Positions 41,716 through 48,825 of a DNA stretch of 48,825 bases are shown piece after piece (the stretch's first letter is position 1; each line of letters begins with the position of its first letter). Source of the stretch: CAYHBS01 sp964360995 (GTDB taxonomy: Bacteria > Patescibacteriota > Minisyncoccia > Ryanbacterales > HO2-45-13). The translations under genes and the position numbers were made by a program. The notes under the pieces are model-generated. The model was not told the DNA's origin and did not search any database. It saw only the letters and a list, made by a program, of their open reading frames with translations. The stretch is taken from NCBI GenBank assembly GCA_964360995.1, contig CAYHYZ010000002.1, positions 1 through 48,825 of the forward strand, given 5' to 3'.

Positions 41716-43575
41716 ATGAAAACACTCACCAAACATATCACGCTCGCCATTTTGGCATTTGTGCTACTCTCGGCAATTATTGCGGGGCTCGCAGGTACAG
41801 GGGAACAGCCGGAAGAAATTACGCTCTCGCAGCTGGTAAGTGAATTGAACGCGTATTCCGTTGAAACCATTACGATTCGTGAGCAGGATTTAGAAATTAA
41901 GCTCAAAGATGCTGCAGAAGGAAAAATGCAAGTTGCAAAGAAAGAGGCAGATGCATCACTCTTCGAAGTGCTCCTTGCGCTTGGTGCCAGTCCAAATGCA
42001 CTGCGACCAGAAAGTGTTTCCATTCAGGTAAGCGATCCCGGAAGTGGCGTGATGTTTGGCCGTCTCATTTTACCAATTCTTGCTCCGGTGCTCTTCTTCA
42101 TTTTCCTCATCTGGTTCATGGGCAGAAAGGTGCAACAAGCCAATGGACAGGCGATGATGTTCGGGCAATCGCGCGCACGGCTCATTGGGGCTGAACAAAT
42201 CAACCGCAAGATTACGTTCAAAGATGTAGCGGGCTCGGAAGAGGCAAAAGAGGAGCTCATGGAAATTGTTGATTTTCTTAAGGCTCCAAAAAAATATCTC
42301 GATATCGGTGCACGTATTCCACGCGGTGTGCTGATGATGGGGTCTCCCGGTACTGGCAAGACACTGCTTGCGCGTGCAGTAGCGGGTGAGGCAAACGTAC
42401 CATTTTTCCAAATTGCTGCGTCTGAATTTGTAGAAATGTTTGTTGGTGTGGGTGCAAGTCGTGTACGCGATTTATTCAAACAAGCAAAAAAAACATCCCC
42501 TGCAATTATTTTTATTGATGAAATAGATGCGGTAGGGAGACACCGCGGCGCAGGACTTGGCGGAGGGCATGATGAGCGCGAACAAACGCTCAACCAAATT
42601 CTCGTTGAAATGGATGGATTTGATACGTCAGATCAAGTCATTGTGATGGCGGCAACCAATCGTCCGGACGTGCTTGATCCCGCACTCCTTCGCCCGGGGC
42701 GATTCGATCGTCGTGTCGTTATTGATCTTCCTGATATCAATGCTCGTGAGGCGATACTGAAATTGCACTCAAAAAAGAAGCCCATGGCAAGCGATGTAAG
42801 TTTGCGTCGTATTGCAGAGCGCACTCCGGGGCTTTCTGGCGCAGACCTTGCAAATCTCGTCAACGAAGCGGCAATTACCGCAACACGCATGGGTAAAAAA
42901 GAAGTACGGCAAGAAGATCTCTTGCAATCGATTGAAAAAATACTGCTCGGCCCAGAACGAAAGAGTCATATATTGTCACAAGATGAAAAGAAAGTCACCG
43001 CGTTTCATGAAGCAGGACACGCGCTGGTTGCTGCGTCGCTTCCGAATGCCGACCCGGTGCACAAAGTATCCATCGTATCTCGTGGACGAGCCGCAGGGTA
43101 CACGCTCAAAATTCCTGATCATGACCGACATCTTCATACGCGCAGTCACTTCTTAGATGATCTTGCCGTGTCGCTTGGAGGGTACGCCGCAGAGGATTTA
43201 GTATTTGGAGAGCTTACCACTGGCGCTTCAGATGACATTAAACGTGCGTCGGATCTTGCGCGGGCGCTTGTGATGAAATACGGCATGTCTTCGAAAGTTG
43301 GTCCGGTAGCATTTGGTCATGATCAGGGTGCAATATTTCTTGGGAAAGAACTTACCTCTGAGCGCAATTACTCCGAGCACGTTGCGGAAATTATTGATGA
43401 GGAAGTGAGTGGATTCATGAAAAACGCATTTAAGAAAGCCAAAACAATTTTGAGTGCGAAACGTCATAAGCTCGAAGAAATTGCGAACTATCTTATCGAG
43501 CACGAAAGTATCGAAAAAGAGCAATTTGATCGCATCATGGCGGGCGGATCAAAGCGCGCAGGCGTAACTGCATAA
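41716..43575 (+). CDS. ftsH: ATP-dependent zinc metalloprotease FtsH
   Basis: 619 aa. Two membrane helices (about 7-25 and 115-136) flank a small external domain. The AAA+ module has GSPGTGKT (209-216), IIFIDEIDA and the arginine-finger region ATNRPDVLDPALLRPGRFDRR; the protease has HEAGH (431-435). FtsH degrades misfolded membrane proteins and short-lived regulators and often handles tmRNA-tagged proteins. ATG 41716 is taken because it begins the first membrane segment. Full length. Confidence 0.96.
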   Translation: MKTLTKHITLAILAFVLLSAIIAGLAGTGEQPEEITLSQLVSELNAYSVETITIREQDLEIKLKDAAEGKMQVAKKEADASLFEVLLALGASPNALRPESVSIQVSDPGSGVMFGRLILPILAPVLFFIFLIWFMGRKVQQANGQAMMFGQSRARLIGAEQINRKITFKDVAGSEEAKEELMEIVDFLKAPKKYLDIGARIPRGVLMMGSPGTGKTLLARAVAGEANVPFFQIAASEFVEMFVGVGASRVRDLFKQAKKTSPAIIFIDEIDAVGRHRGAGLGGGHDEREQTLNQILVEMDGFDTSDQVIVMAATNRPDVLDPALLRPGRFDRRVVIDLPDINAREAILKLHSKKKPMASDVSLRRIAERTPGLSGADLANLVNEAAITATRMGKKEVRQEDLLQSIEKILLGPERKSHILSQDEKKVTAFHEAGHALVAASLPNADPVHKVSIVSRGRAAGYTLKIPDHDRHLHTRSHFLDDLAVSLGGYAAEDLVFGELTTGASDDIKRASDLARALVMKYGMSSKVGPVAFGHDQGAIFLGKELTSERNYSEHVAEIIDEEVSGFMKNAFKKAKTILSAKRHKLEEIANYLIEHESIEKEQFDRIMAGGSKRAGVTA

Positions 43576-43594
43576 TGAAGAAGTAGATTTTCCT

Positions 43595-43625
43595 AAAACC
43601 CCGCGCCTGCATGCGCGGGGTTTTC
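43595..43625. terminator. Terminator after ftsH
   Basis: AAAACCCCGCGC, 6-nt loop, GCGCGGGGTTTT: a 12-bp perfect stem with a short U-tract. Confidence 0.88.
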
Positions 43626-43643
43626 ATGTCTAGTGCGGTGACG

Positions 43644-43649
43644 TACTAT
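43644..43649 (+). promoter_or_regulatory. -10 box (TACTAT) of the tRNA locus
   Basis: TACTAT 14 nt before the 5' acceptor strand of the interrupted tRNA; a weak -35 (TTTTCA, 43621-43626) at 17 bp. Suggests one transcript for the whole nested locus. Confidence 0.45.
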
Positions 43650-43714
43650 ACATACGTCGCTCCGCGCCGATCGCTTAACGGAAGAGCGCCATATCCACAC
43701 GGTTTGCTTGCCAT

Positions 43715-43786
43715 GGGCATGTAGCTCAACGGTAGAGCAGCCGTCTTATACACGGCCGGTTCCAGGTTCAAATCCTGGCATGCCCA
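43715..43786 (+). tRNA. tRNA-Ile (anticodon UAU)
   Basis: 72 nt. Acceptor GGGCATG/CATGCCC, D-arm GCTC-AACGGTA-GAGC, anticodon arm GCCGT-CTTATAC-ACGGC with U33 and anticodon TAT (43747-43749), variable loop CGGTT, T-arm CCAGG-TTCAAAT-CCTGG, discriminator A; CCA not encoded. It reads AUA directly; most bacteria use a CAU anticodon modified to lysidine instead. It lies wholly inside the insert of the interrupted tRNA. Confidence 0.93.
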
Positions 43787-43860
43787 CCTGTGGCTTCGCC
43801 CCAACCTGTCGCATCGCGACGAAAGTCGCAGGCGAAGGGGCAAGGCCCACTGCATGCAGG
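43787..43860 (+). ncRNA. Structured spacer domain between tRNA-Ile and the outer 3' half
   Basis: Stacked helices CCTG/CAGG, TGG/CCA and CTTCGCC (43794-43800)/GGCGAAG (43831-43837), capped by GCGAC-GAAA-GTCGC (43816-43829) with a GNRA tetraloop. With the tRNA-Ile it forms one arm of a likely three-way junction closed by CGGTTTGC/GCGAACCG. Confidence 0.5.
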
Positions 43861-43912
43861 GCGAACCGGAGGCCATGGAGGTCCCGGTTCAATTCCGGGT
43901 CGGCGCACATAT

Positions 43913-44116
43913 ATGATGACAACAAGTAACGTCCCACCTCGCATAGGATACGCGCGGGAACTGAATGGCGGCGCATATCTCCACTACCGACTGCTCGAAA
44001 TTATTCCGGGGTTTCTTTCGTGGTCTACGTTGATTTTAGTGTGTGTGTTTTCATACATTGCGCCCGCTGCGCCCATTCGAAGTTTTAGCGAAGAAGGGTC
44101 TCTCGCGCAAAAATGA
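43913..44116 (+). pseudogene. Truncated 5' copy of the glycosyltransferase gene
   Basis: 67 codons. The first ~50 encode the same N-terminus as the intact gene at 45063 (PPRIGYARELNGGAYLHYRL onward), then the frame turns into unrelated residues and stops. Bases 43933-44064 are identical to 45077-45208. It lacks the whole catalytic region and is probably not functional as an enzyme, though a short membrane peptide could still be made. Confidence 0.8.
43933..44064 (+). repeat. 132-bp direct repeat, copy A
   Basis: Identical, by eye, over 132 bp to 45077-45208, including third codon positions, while the flanks diverge on both sides. Confidence 0.92.
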
Positions 44117-44146
44117 TAACTCCAAAGAACACGAATCGTTTTCTGT

Positions 44147-44152
44147 TATAAT
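44147..44152 (+). promoter_or_regulatory. -10 box (TATAAT) of the methyltransferase gene
   Basis: A perfect TATAAT 7 nt before the ATG at 44159, implying a leaderless transcript; no clear -35. Confidence 0.5.
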
Positions 44153-44158
44153 AAAAAA

Positions 44159-44959
44159 ATGCGGAAAAAAGAAGAGATGATGGCAGCTTTAGAAAAGTCA
44201 TACACGGTGCTCGCGCCTTTTTCCGATTCTGCGCGATGGGAATTTATGAATCATTTTGCGCACTTACGCTATGTAGTAGAAATTCTTGAGAAACTATCAA
44301 CGGGCGCTACCGTGCTCGATGTAGGTTGTTATATTGGAGTTTTTCCGCTCGCATTGCGCATGTTGGGCTATGATGCGTCTGGCAATGATAAATATATATT
44401 TTTTTCAAAAGAAAACGGCAATGCATATGGTTTTTCCAATCAGGAATTGGAAATCCTTAGAAATGTATGGAATGAACATGGACTGGTAATAAACGCGGCG
44501 GACATTCTTGAAGATTCGCAATCTACTCCGCGCGTGTATGACATAGTAGTTTCTATTGCTACAATAGAACACCAACCCTACCCAAAACTATTTCTTGAAA
44601 ATACTGGAAAATTTGCAAAGAGTGGTGGGTACATCTATGTGGCAACTCCAAATATAGCCAAGCTCTCAAACCGTATCCGACTATTGCTTGGAAGGGCGCC
44701 AATGGCAAATATCGAGGAGTTTTATATGAATGCAAAATACTTTAACGGGCACTGGCGGGAATATACACCCCAAGAATTGGCACTTATGGCGCAACTGAGC
44801 AAGTTAAAAGTTGTTTGGTATAAAGCCCAACAAGTAGAATCAGCTGATTTTCATTTTTATAGTCCAAAAAAGTGGCTGCGAAGTCTTGCACGAGCAATTG
44901 CTAAATATATACCAGGGACAGGAGACACGTCGCTTATACTCCTACAAAGAGAAAATTAA
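44159..44959 (+). CDS. Class I SAM-dependent methyltransferase
   Basis: 266 aa. SAM-binding motif I VLDVGCYIGVFPLALRMLGY, acidic motif SGNDKY, motif IV-like YDIVVSIATIEHQPYP (the IEH pattern of glycan and small-molecule methyltransferases), then GGYIYVATPN. The acceptor is unknown; beside a glycosyltransferase, methylation of a surface sugar is plausible. The gene is AT-rich compared with its neighbours and sits exactly between the two copies of the 132-bp repeat, which suggests recent insertion. Confidence 0.85.
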   Translation: MRKKEEMMAALEKSYTVLAPFSDSARWEFMNHFAHLRYVVEILEKLSTGATVLDVGCYIGVFPLALRMLGYDASGNDKYIFFSKENGNAYGFSNQELEILRNVWNEHGLVINAADILEDSQSTPRVYDIVVSIATIEHQPYPKLFLENTGKFAKSGGYIYVATPNIAKLSNRIRLLLGRAPMANIEEFYMNAKYFNGHWREYTPQELALMAQLSKLKVVWYKAQQVESADFHFYSPKKWLRSLARAIAKYIPGTGDTSLILLQREN

Positions 44960-45062
44960 GCTCGCATTTCTGCCAGCGACAGCGTGGGAATGTAAAGAGC
45001 TGAGTCATTTTGACTCTCAACGTTGGTTCTGATGTCGTCCAGTAAGTCGCACACACATACAT

Positions 45063-46610
45063 ATGACCACTAATACCCCACCTCGCATAGGATACGCGCG
45101 GGAACTGAATGGCGGCGCATATCTCCACTACCGACTGCTCGAAATTATTCCGGGGTTTCTTTCGTGGTCTACGTTGATTTTAGTGTGTGTGTTTTCATAC
45201 ATTGCGCCGGCGGGGGTCGCGATTTTCATTATTATTTTTGACGTGTATTGGCTGGTCAAAACTGCGTATCTCTCCGTGCACCTCAACGCAAGTTGGCGCA
45301 CAATGCAGCAATACATCAAAGAAGATTGGAAAGCAAAGTTAGATACACTTGGCCCGGAGCGCTGGCAAGATATTTGGCATATGGTGATTTTGCCGTTTTA
45401 TAACGAGCCATATGAAGTGGTGCGCGACGCAATTAGATCCGTAGAAGCTGCTGATTGGCCGAAAGCACGCATGATGATTGTGCTTGCAACCGAAGCGCGC
45501 GCCGGCGGGTATGCCGCAGATATCGCAGATCGCATCAAAGATGAGTTTGGCGCCACGTTTGGGGAATTTGTTGTAACTGTGCATCCCGACGGGATTGAAG
45601 GAGAAATGAAAGGAAAGGGCGCCAATATTGCGTTTGCTGCGCGTATTGCGAAAAAACGCATCGATGAAATCAACATTTCGATTGAACGCGTAATTGTGTC
45701 CGCATTTGATATTGACACGTTTGTGTATCCAAAATATTTTATGAACCTTGCATATCATTTTCTCACTGCGGAGTATCCACATCGTTCTTCATATCAGCCC
45801 ATCCCTTTGTACAATAATAATATCTGGCACGCGCCTGCGCTTTCCCGTGTCGTTGCACTTTCCGGAACGTTTTGGCAGATGATGCAACAAGTGCGTCCGG
45901 AGCGACTCACGACGTTTTCTTCGCACGCCATCAGTCTGAAGGCGTTAGATGACGTAGGGTACTGGCAAACGAATATGGTGTCGGAAGACTCTCGAATTTT
46001 CTGGAATTGCTATATGGCGTTTGACGGAGATTATCGTGTGGTCCCATTGTTCTATCCGGTATCAATGGATGCGAATCTCGCTTCTTCACAGTGGCGCACT
46101 GCACTGAATGTATATAAGCAACAGCGGAGGTGGACATGGGGAGTCGAAAACTTGCCATACATTCTGTACAGCTTTTCAAAAAATCCGCGCATTCCGTTTT
46201 CACAAAAAGTGCGACATACCGCAATTCAGCTTGAGGGTTTTTGGTCGCTCGCAACAAATCCACTGCTTATCTTTTTACTCGGATGGTTGCCGCTCATGCT
46301 TGGCGGGCAAGCATTTAACACCGCACTCGTTGCGTACAATCTCCCACGTATCACACGTCTTCTCATGACGCTTGCGATGCTTGGTCTTATTGGGTCTGCC
46401 ACAATGGCAGTAAAGTTGATGCCACCACGCCCACGTGAGTATCACCGGTTTTCTTGGGGGCTTATTGTACTGCAATGGGTGCTCATTCCCTTCACCATCA
46501 TTTTATTCGGCGCACTTCCCGGGCTCGACGCACAAACACGCCTCATGTTTGGAAGATACATGGGCTTTTGGGTCACTCCAAAAGAGCGAGTAAAATCTTC
46601 CACCGCATAG
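45063..46610 (+). CDS. Membrane glycosyltransferase, family 2 (cellulose synthase-like)
   Basis: 515 aa. Two N-terminal helices (about 30-75), a cytosolic GT2 catalytic domain with ILPFYNEPYEVV, SAFDIDTFVYPKYF (metal-binding DxD region), SEDSRIFW (catalytic Asp) and QQRRWTWG (QxxRW acceptor site), then two or three C-terminal helices. It should polymerise or transfer sugars at the membrane for surface polysaccharide. The upstream 104 nt holds a GAGTCA-TTT-TGACTC inverted repeat (45002-45016). The stop abuts the stop of convergent recG with no spacer. Confidence 0.9.
   Translation: MTTNTPPRIGYARELNGGAYLHYRLLEIIPGFLSWSTLILVCVFSYIAPAGVAIFIIIFDVYWLVKTAYLSVHLNASWRTMQQYIKEDWKAKLDTLGPERWQDIWHMVILPFYNEPYEVVRDAIRSVEAADWPKARMMIVLATEARAGGYAADIADRIKDEFGATFGEFVVTVHPDGIEGEMKGKGANIAFAARIAKKRIDEINISIERVIVSAFDIDTFVYPKYFMNLAYHFLTAEYPHRSSYQPIPLYNNNIWHAPALSRVVALSGTFWQMMQQVRPERLTTFSSHAISLKALDDVGYWQTNMVSEDSRIFWNCYMAFDGDYRVVPLFYPVSMDANLASSQWRTALNVYKQQRRWTWGVENLPYILYSFSKNPRIPFSQKVRHTAIQLEGFWSLATNPLLIFLLGWLPLMLGGQAFNTALVAYNLPRITRLLMTLAMLGLIGSATMAVKLMPPRPREYHRFSWGLIVLQWVLIPFTIILFGALPGLDAQTRLMFGRYMGFWVTPKERVKSSTA
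45077..45208 (+). repeat. 132-bp direct repeat, copy B
   Basis: Inside the intact glycosyltransferase gene; identical to 43933-44064. Confidence 0.92.
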
Positions 46611-48713
46611 TTATTCAAAGTGCGCTTCGCGTTCTTTCGCGCGTTCCAGCGCGATTTTTAGTTTTGGATATGCGTTGAGCTCGGCATCGTCTTGTAGTAG
46701 CGTTGCCGCTTCACTGCGCGCTGCTACGACCATTGCGGGGTTTTTCAGCGCCTCCATGCCAATGTCGGAAATACCCCATTGATGGCCACCAGAGAGTTCT
46801 CCCGCACCGCGTAGCGTGAGATCCATTTCAGCAAGACGAAAACCGTTTTCGGCAGTTTCCAGTGCGCGAAGTCTATCGAGTGTTTTTTTTGAGTGTGATT
46901 CGGTGAGCGCAATAAACGTTGATTGATGTTCGCCTCTACCAATGCGCCCACGGAGCTGATGGAGTTGCGCAAGACCAAATCGGTCGGAGTCTTCTACAAT
47001 CATCACCGTTGCGTTTGGAATGTCGATACCAACTTCAATCACCGTGGTCGATACAAGTACCTGAATTTCTCCACGTGCAAATTGTTGCATACGCTTGTCA
47101 CGCTCTTTGCCAGAAAGTTTTCCATGCATGCCCTCCACCACAAACTCTGGAAATATTTCTCGCAGTCGTTTGATTTCTTTTTCCACTGATTTAATATCAT
47201 CATCCTTTTCTTCAATGCGTGGACAGATCACAAATGCCTGCCTGCCTCCCGACGCTTCTTTGCGAAGTAGTTCCCACATGCGCGTGCGATCAGTTCCCGA
47301 TCCTACCAGCGTTTTAATCGGTTTTCTGCCAGGAGGGAGCTCATCAAGCACCGATAAATCCAAGTCTCCATAAATCGTGAGTGCGAGTGTGCGGGGGATT
47401 GGTGTAGCAGTCATGGAAAGAAAATGAGGAATACGTGATTCACGCCTGGATTCGGTTTTCGCAAGGCGCGCACGCTGACGTACGCCAAAGCGATGTTGCT
47501 CATCTACAATAATGAGCGCAAGCTTGTCGAATTCCATTCCTTTAGCGATGAGCGCGTGTGTTCCAATCACAATACGAATATCCCCCATATGTACCCATTT
47601 ATTCAGTTGCGTGCGCGAAATATGCGCGTCGCGCCCCGGATATGCTTTTGACGGAAACACGCGCGATTCGCCAGAAGATACTAGTCCAATCTTAAATCCT
47701 AATTTCCCTAGATACTTCGTAAATGCTGCGAAGTGTTGGCGTGCGAGCAGTTCCGTGGGCGCCATGTACGCGACCTGGTGTCCCGACAGTGCCGCCACGT
47801 AGCTTGCAGCGGCAGCAATAATCGTTTTTCCCGAGCCCACGTCTCCCTCGAGGAGTCTTGCCATAGGAGTAGGGGACCCAATATTTTCGAGAATTTCACC
47901 AAGCACCTGTTTTTGTCCTTTCGTCAGCTTGAATGGAAGCCCTTCCAAAAAACCCTCAAGTCGTGCTGCAGGAAGGATAAGCTCAGGTGCTGCCTTTGAT
48001 TCCAAAAGTCGGCGCTCCTGTTGCCGCATGAGTTGAATGGTAAAAATTTCCTCAAACGCAAACCGTTTTCGTGCGGCAGTTGCTTCACGTTCGCTTCTCG
48101 GAAAATGAATGGCACGAAGCGCGCGTGAAATTTCTGGAAGATGATATTTTTCGGTAATGTGTGTCGGCAGTATTTCTGGAATTTCGGAAATTGCGTTCAG
48201 TGCGCGATCAATATGATATGCAAGCCAGCGCGAAGAAATACCACGCGTTTCGGAATACACGGGCATTAATTGTTTCGATGGACGATTCACACTAAAGCGC
48301 GATATTTTTTCAAAAAGGGGATTTGCAAAAAACACGCCCTTTTCTTTTATTTGTACTTTTCCATTCAGTCGAATGATGTCGCCGATCGCAATCATCTTTC
48401 CAATGTATGGCTGCGAAAACCACATTACCTGCGCTTTACCGGTTGCGTCTTCAACCGTTGCGGATGTTACCGGCATTCTTCGCCTCCAGGTTTTTTTTGT
48501 GGCAAGCTTCGTAACCTTCCCCTCAATCATAAACATCTCGCCGTGCACGAGTCCTTCAATGGTGCGGAACTCGCCAAATTGCTCGTACCGAAAAGGGAAG
48601 TAGCGAATGAGATCTTGAATGGTCAAAATCCCCAAGCGCTTGAGCGCATGGGTTTGCGGAATCGTGAGCCGTCCTATTTCGGCAATAGCGTCTTCGAATT
48701 TTAGCGTTGTCAC
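46611..48713 (-). CDS. recG: ATP-dependent DNA helicase RecG
   Basis: 700 aa. The N-terminal wedge/OB domain (FRTIEGLVHGEMFMIEGKVTKL) is followed by the superfamily 2 motor: LLEGDVGSGKT (Walker A), IIVDEQHRFGVRQR (DEQH), LSMTATPIPRTLAL, VSTTVIEVGIDIPNA and QLRGRIGRG. The C-terminal RecG tail is present. RecG regresses stalled forks and processes branched DNA. Starts with GTG (48711-48713). Full length. Confidence 0.95.
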   Translation of the reverse strand: MTTLKFEDAIAEIGRLTIPQTHALKRLGILTIQDLIRYFPFRYEQFGEFRTIEGLVHGEMFMIEGKVTKLATKKTWRRRMPVTSATVEDATGKAQVMWFSQPYIGKMIAIGDIIRLNGKVQIKEKGVFFANPLFEKISRFSVNRPSKQLMPVYSETRGISSRWLAYHIDRALNAISEIPEILPTHITEKYHLPEISRALRAIHFPRSEREATAARKRFAFEEIFTIQLMRQQERRLLESKAAPELILPAARLEGFLEGLPFKLTKGQKQVLGEILENIGSPTPMARLLEGDVGSGKTIIAAAASYVAALSGHQVAYMAPTELLARQHFAAFTKYLGKLGFKIGLVSSGESRVFPSKAYPGRDAHISRTQLNKWVHMGDIRIVIGTHALIAKGMEFDKLALIIVDEQHRFGVRQRARLAKTESRRESRIPHFLSMTATPIPRTLALTIYGDLDLSVLDELPPGRKPIKTLVGSGTDRTRMWELLRKEASGGRQAFVICPRIEEKDDDIKSVEKEIKRLREIFPEFVVEGMHGKLSGKERDKRMQQFARGEIQVLVSTTVIEVGIDIPNATVMIVEDSDRFGLAQLHQLRGRIGRGEHQSTFIALTESHSKKTLDRLRALETAENGFRLAEMDLTLRGAGELSGGHQWGISDIGMEALKNPAMVVAARSEAATLLQDDAELNAYPKLKIALERAKEREAHFE

Positions 48714-48755
48714 TCACACATCATCTCGCACAAGTGCGCGCTTGGCAAAAGGGCG

Positions 48756-48784
48756 TTGAATTAATGTTCCTCACCGGCTATAGT
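48756..48784 (+). promoter_or_regulatory. tRNA promoter TTGAAT-17-TATAGT
   Basis: -35 at 48756-48761, -10 at 48779-48784, 15 nt before the tRNA 5' end at 48799. Confidence 0.65.
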
Positions 48785-48798
48785 ATCTGGGTTCATAT

Positions 48799-48825
48799 GC
48801 CCTCGTCGTTCAATGGATAGGACGC
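48799..48825 (+). tRNA. tRNA 5' part, probably tRNA-Arg, cut by window end
   Basis: Acceptor strand GCCCTCG, two bases, then D-arm GTTC-AATGGATA-GGAC and GC. The AATGGATA D-loop and acceptor sequence resemble bacterial tRNA-Arg; the anticodon lies beyond the window. Confidence 0.7.

Larger units (their letters stand above)
43664..43907 (+). tRNA. Interrupted tRNA: 5' half 43664-~43695 and 3' half ~43871-43907, with a ~175-nt insert
   Basis: 5' half: acceptor strand GCGCCGA, two spacer bases, D-arm GCTT-AACGGAA-GAGC (A14, G18G19, A21 kept). 3' half: T-arm CCCGG-TTCAATT-CCGGG, then TCGGCGC, exactly complementary to the 5' acceptor strand (7/7), discriminator A, no CCA. CCAT (43689-43692) pairs with ATGG (43875-43878) as the upper anticodon stem. 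Between them lies an insert holding a complete tRNA-Ile(UAU). The insert edges pair (CGGTTTGC 43700-43707 with GCGAACCG 43861-43868). The anticodon and identity cannot be fixed because the exon junctions are not evident. It may be a split-and-rejoined tRNA, a tRNA-like carrier, or a degenerate gene. Confidence 0.6.

Noticed and set aside
43696..43870. Group I intron in the interrupted tRNA
   Set aside because: Too short once the 72-nt tRNA-Ile is removed, and no P3-P7 core elements are visible.
43816..43907. A normal contiguous tRNA ending at 43907
   Set aside because: The only nearby acceptor-like strand (GCGACGA) has a mismatch, and no D-arm or anticodon arm fits between; the perfect partner is at 43664.
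45002..45016. Inverted repeat GAGTCA/TGACTC upstream of the glycosyltransferase as an operator
   Set aside because: Only 6-bp arms and no regulator or second copy in view; left as a note in the gene entry.
1..48825. CRISPR array, insertion sequence, transposase, phage genes or rRNA
   Set aside because: None seen; no regularly spaced repeats, no transposase or integrase motifs, no rRNA sequence.
1..48825. Alternative genetic code with UGA as glycine
   Set aside because: UGA ends many complete genes at the expected length (ileS, nrdD, metG-linked ATGA overlaps).

Overview
The window reads as chromosomal DNA of a bacterium with a small, tightly packed genome, most likely a member of the Candidate Phyla Radiation (Patescibacteria, Parcubacteria-like). 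This is inference from gene content and protein flavour: many ATGA-overlapping genes, -10 boxes placed so close to start codons that mRNAs look leaderless, tRNAs without encoded CCA, and CPR-style aminoacyl-tRNA synthetases. UGA is used as a stop, so the UGA=Gly code of some CPR groups does not apply. A run of 10 N at 32625-32634 shows that this is a scaffold from an assembly.

Layout. 1-3550: the end of a copper nitrite reductase-like gene, a small regulator, a LAGLIDADG endonuclease, tmRNA with smpB, and a small membrane gene. 3584-8424: argS, a small zinc-ribbon gene, and nrdD-nrdG (anaerobic dNTP synthesis). 8498-12115: a run of membrane thiol-redox genes (VKOR-thioredoxin, CcdA/DsbD-like, two DoxX-like, a second VKOR) ending in an anchored cyclophilin, probably serving disulfide formation and folding outside the membrane. 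12234-12612: a structured RNA with its own promoter and terminator that I cannot assign. 12659-24815: a dense, almost all plus-strand housekeeping block (ileS, recO, an envelope protein, glyS, M16 peptidase, AI-2E permease, metG, tatD). 24868-26645: small single-gene units and an acyltransferase. 26738-31183: leuS, glyA, folD. 31189-33754: accessory genes (SET protein, membrane proteins), tRNA-Leu and the gap. 33834-39500: parB facing the dprA-topA-relA/spoT operon. 39630-41567: two orphan proteins. 41716-43575: ftsH. 43664-43907: an unusual tRNA locus. 43913-46610: a duplicated glycosyltransferase 5' end flanking a methyltransferase, then the intact glycosyltransferase. 46611-48713: recG. The window ends inside a tRNA.

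The most unusual features are: (1) a tRNA-Ile(UAU) lying inside the anticodon arm of a second tRNA whose two halves match perfectly; (2) an isoleucyl-tRNA synthetase with a complete histidine-phosphatase domain inserted in its catalytic body; (3) the unassigned ~380-nt RNA just before ileS; (4) two places where accessory genes sit between duplicated ends of a housekeeping gene (glycosyltransferase 5' end; folD 3' tail). Core genes mostly have promoter-proximal starts without a Shine-Dalgarno sequence. Most small accessory genes instead have a strong GGAGG-type site and their own terminator, which suggests a separately acquired or separately regulated gene class.
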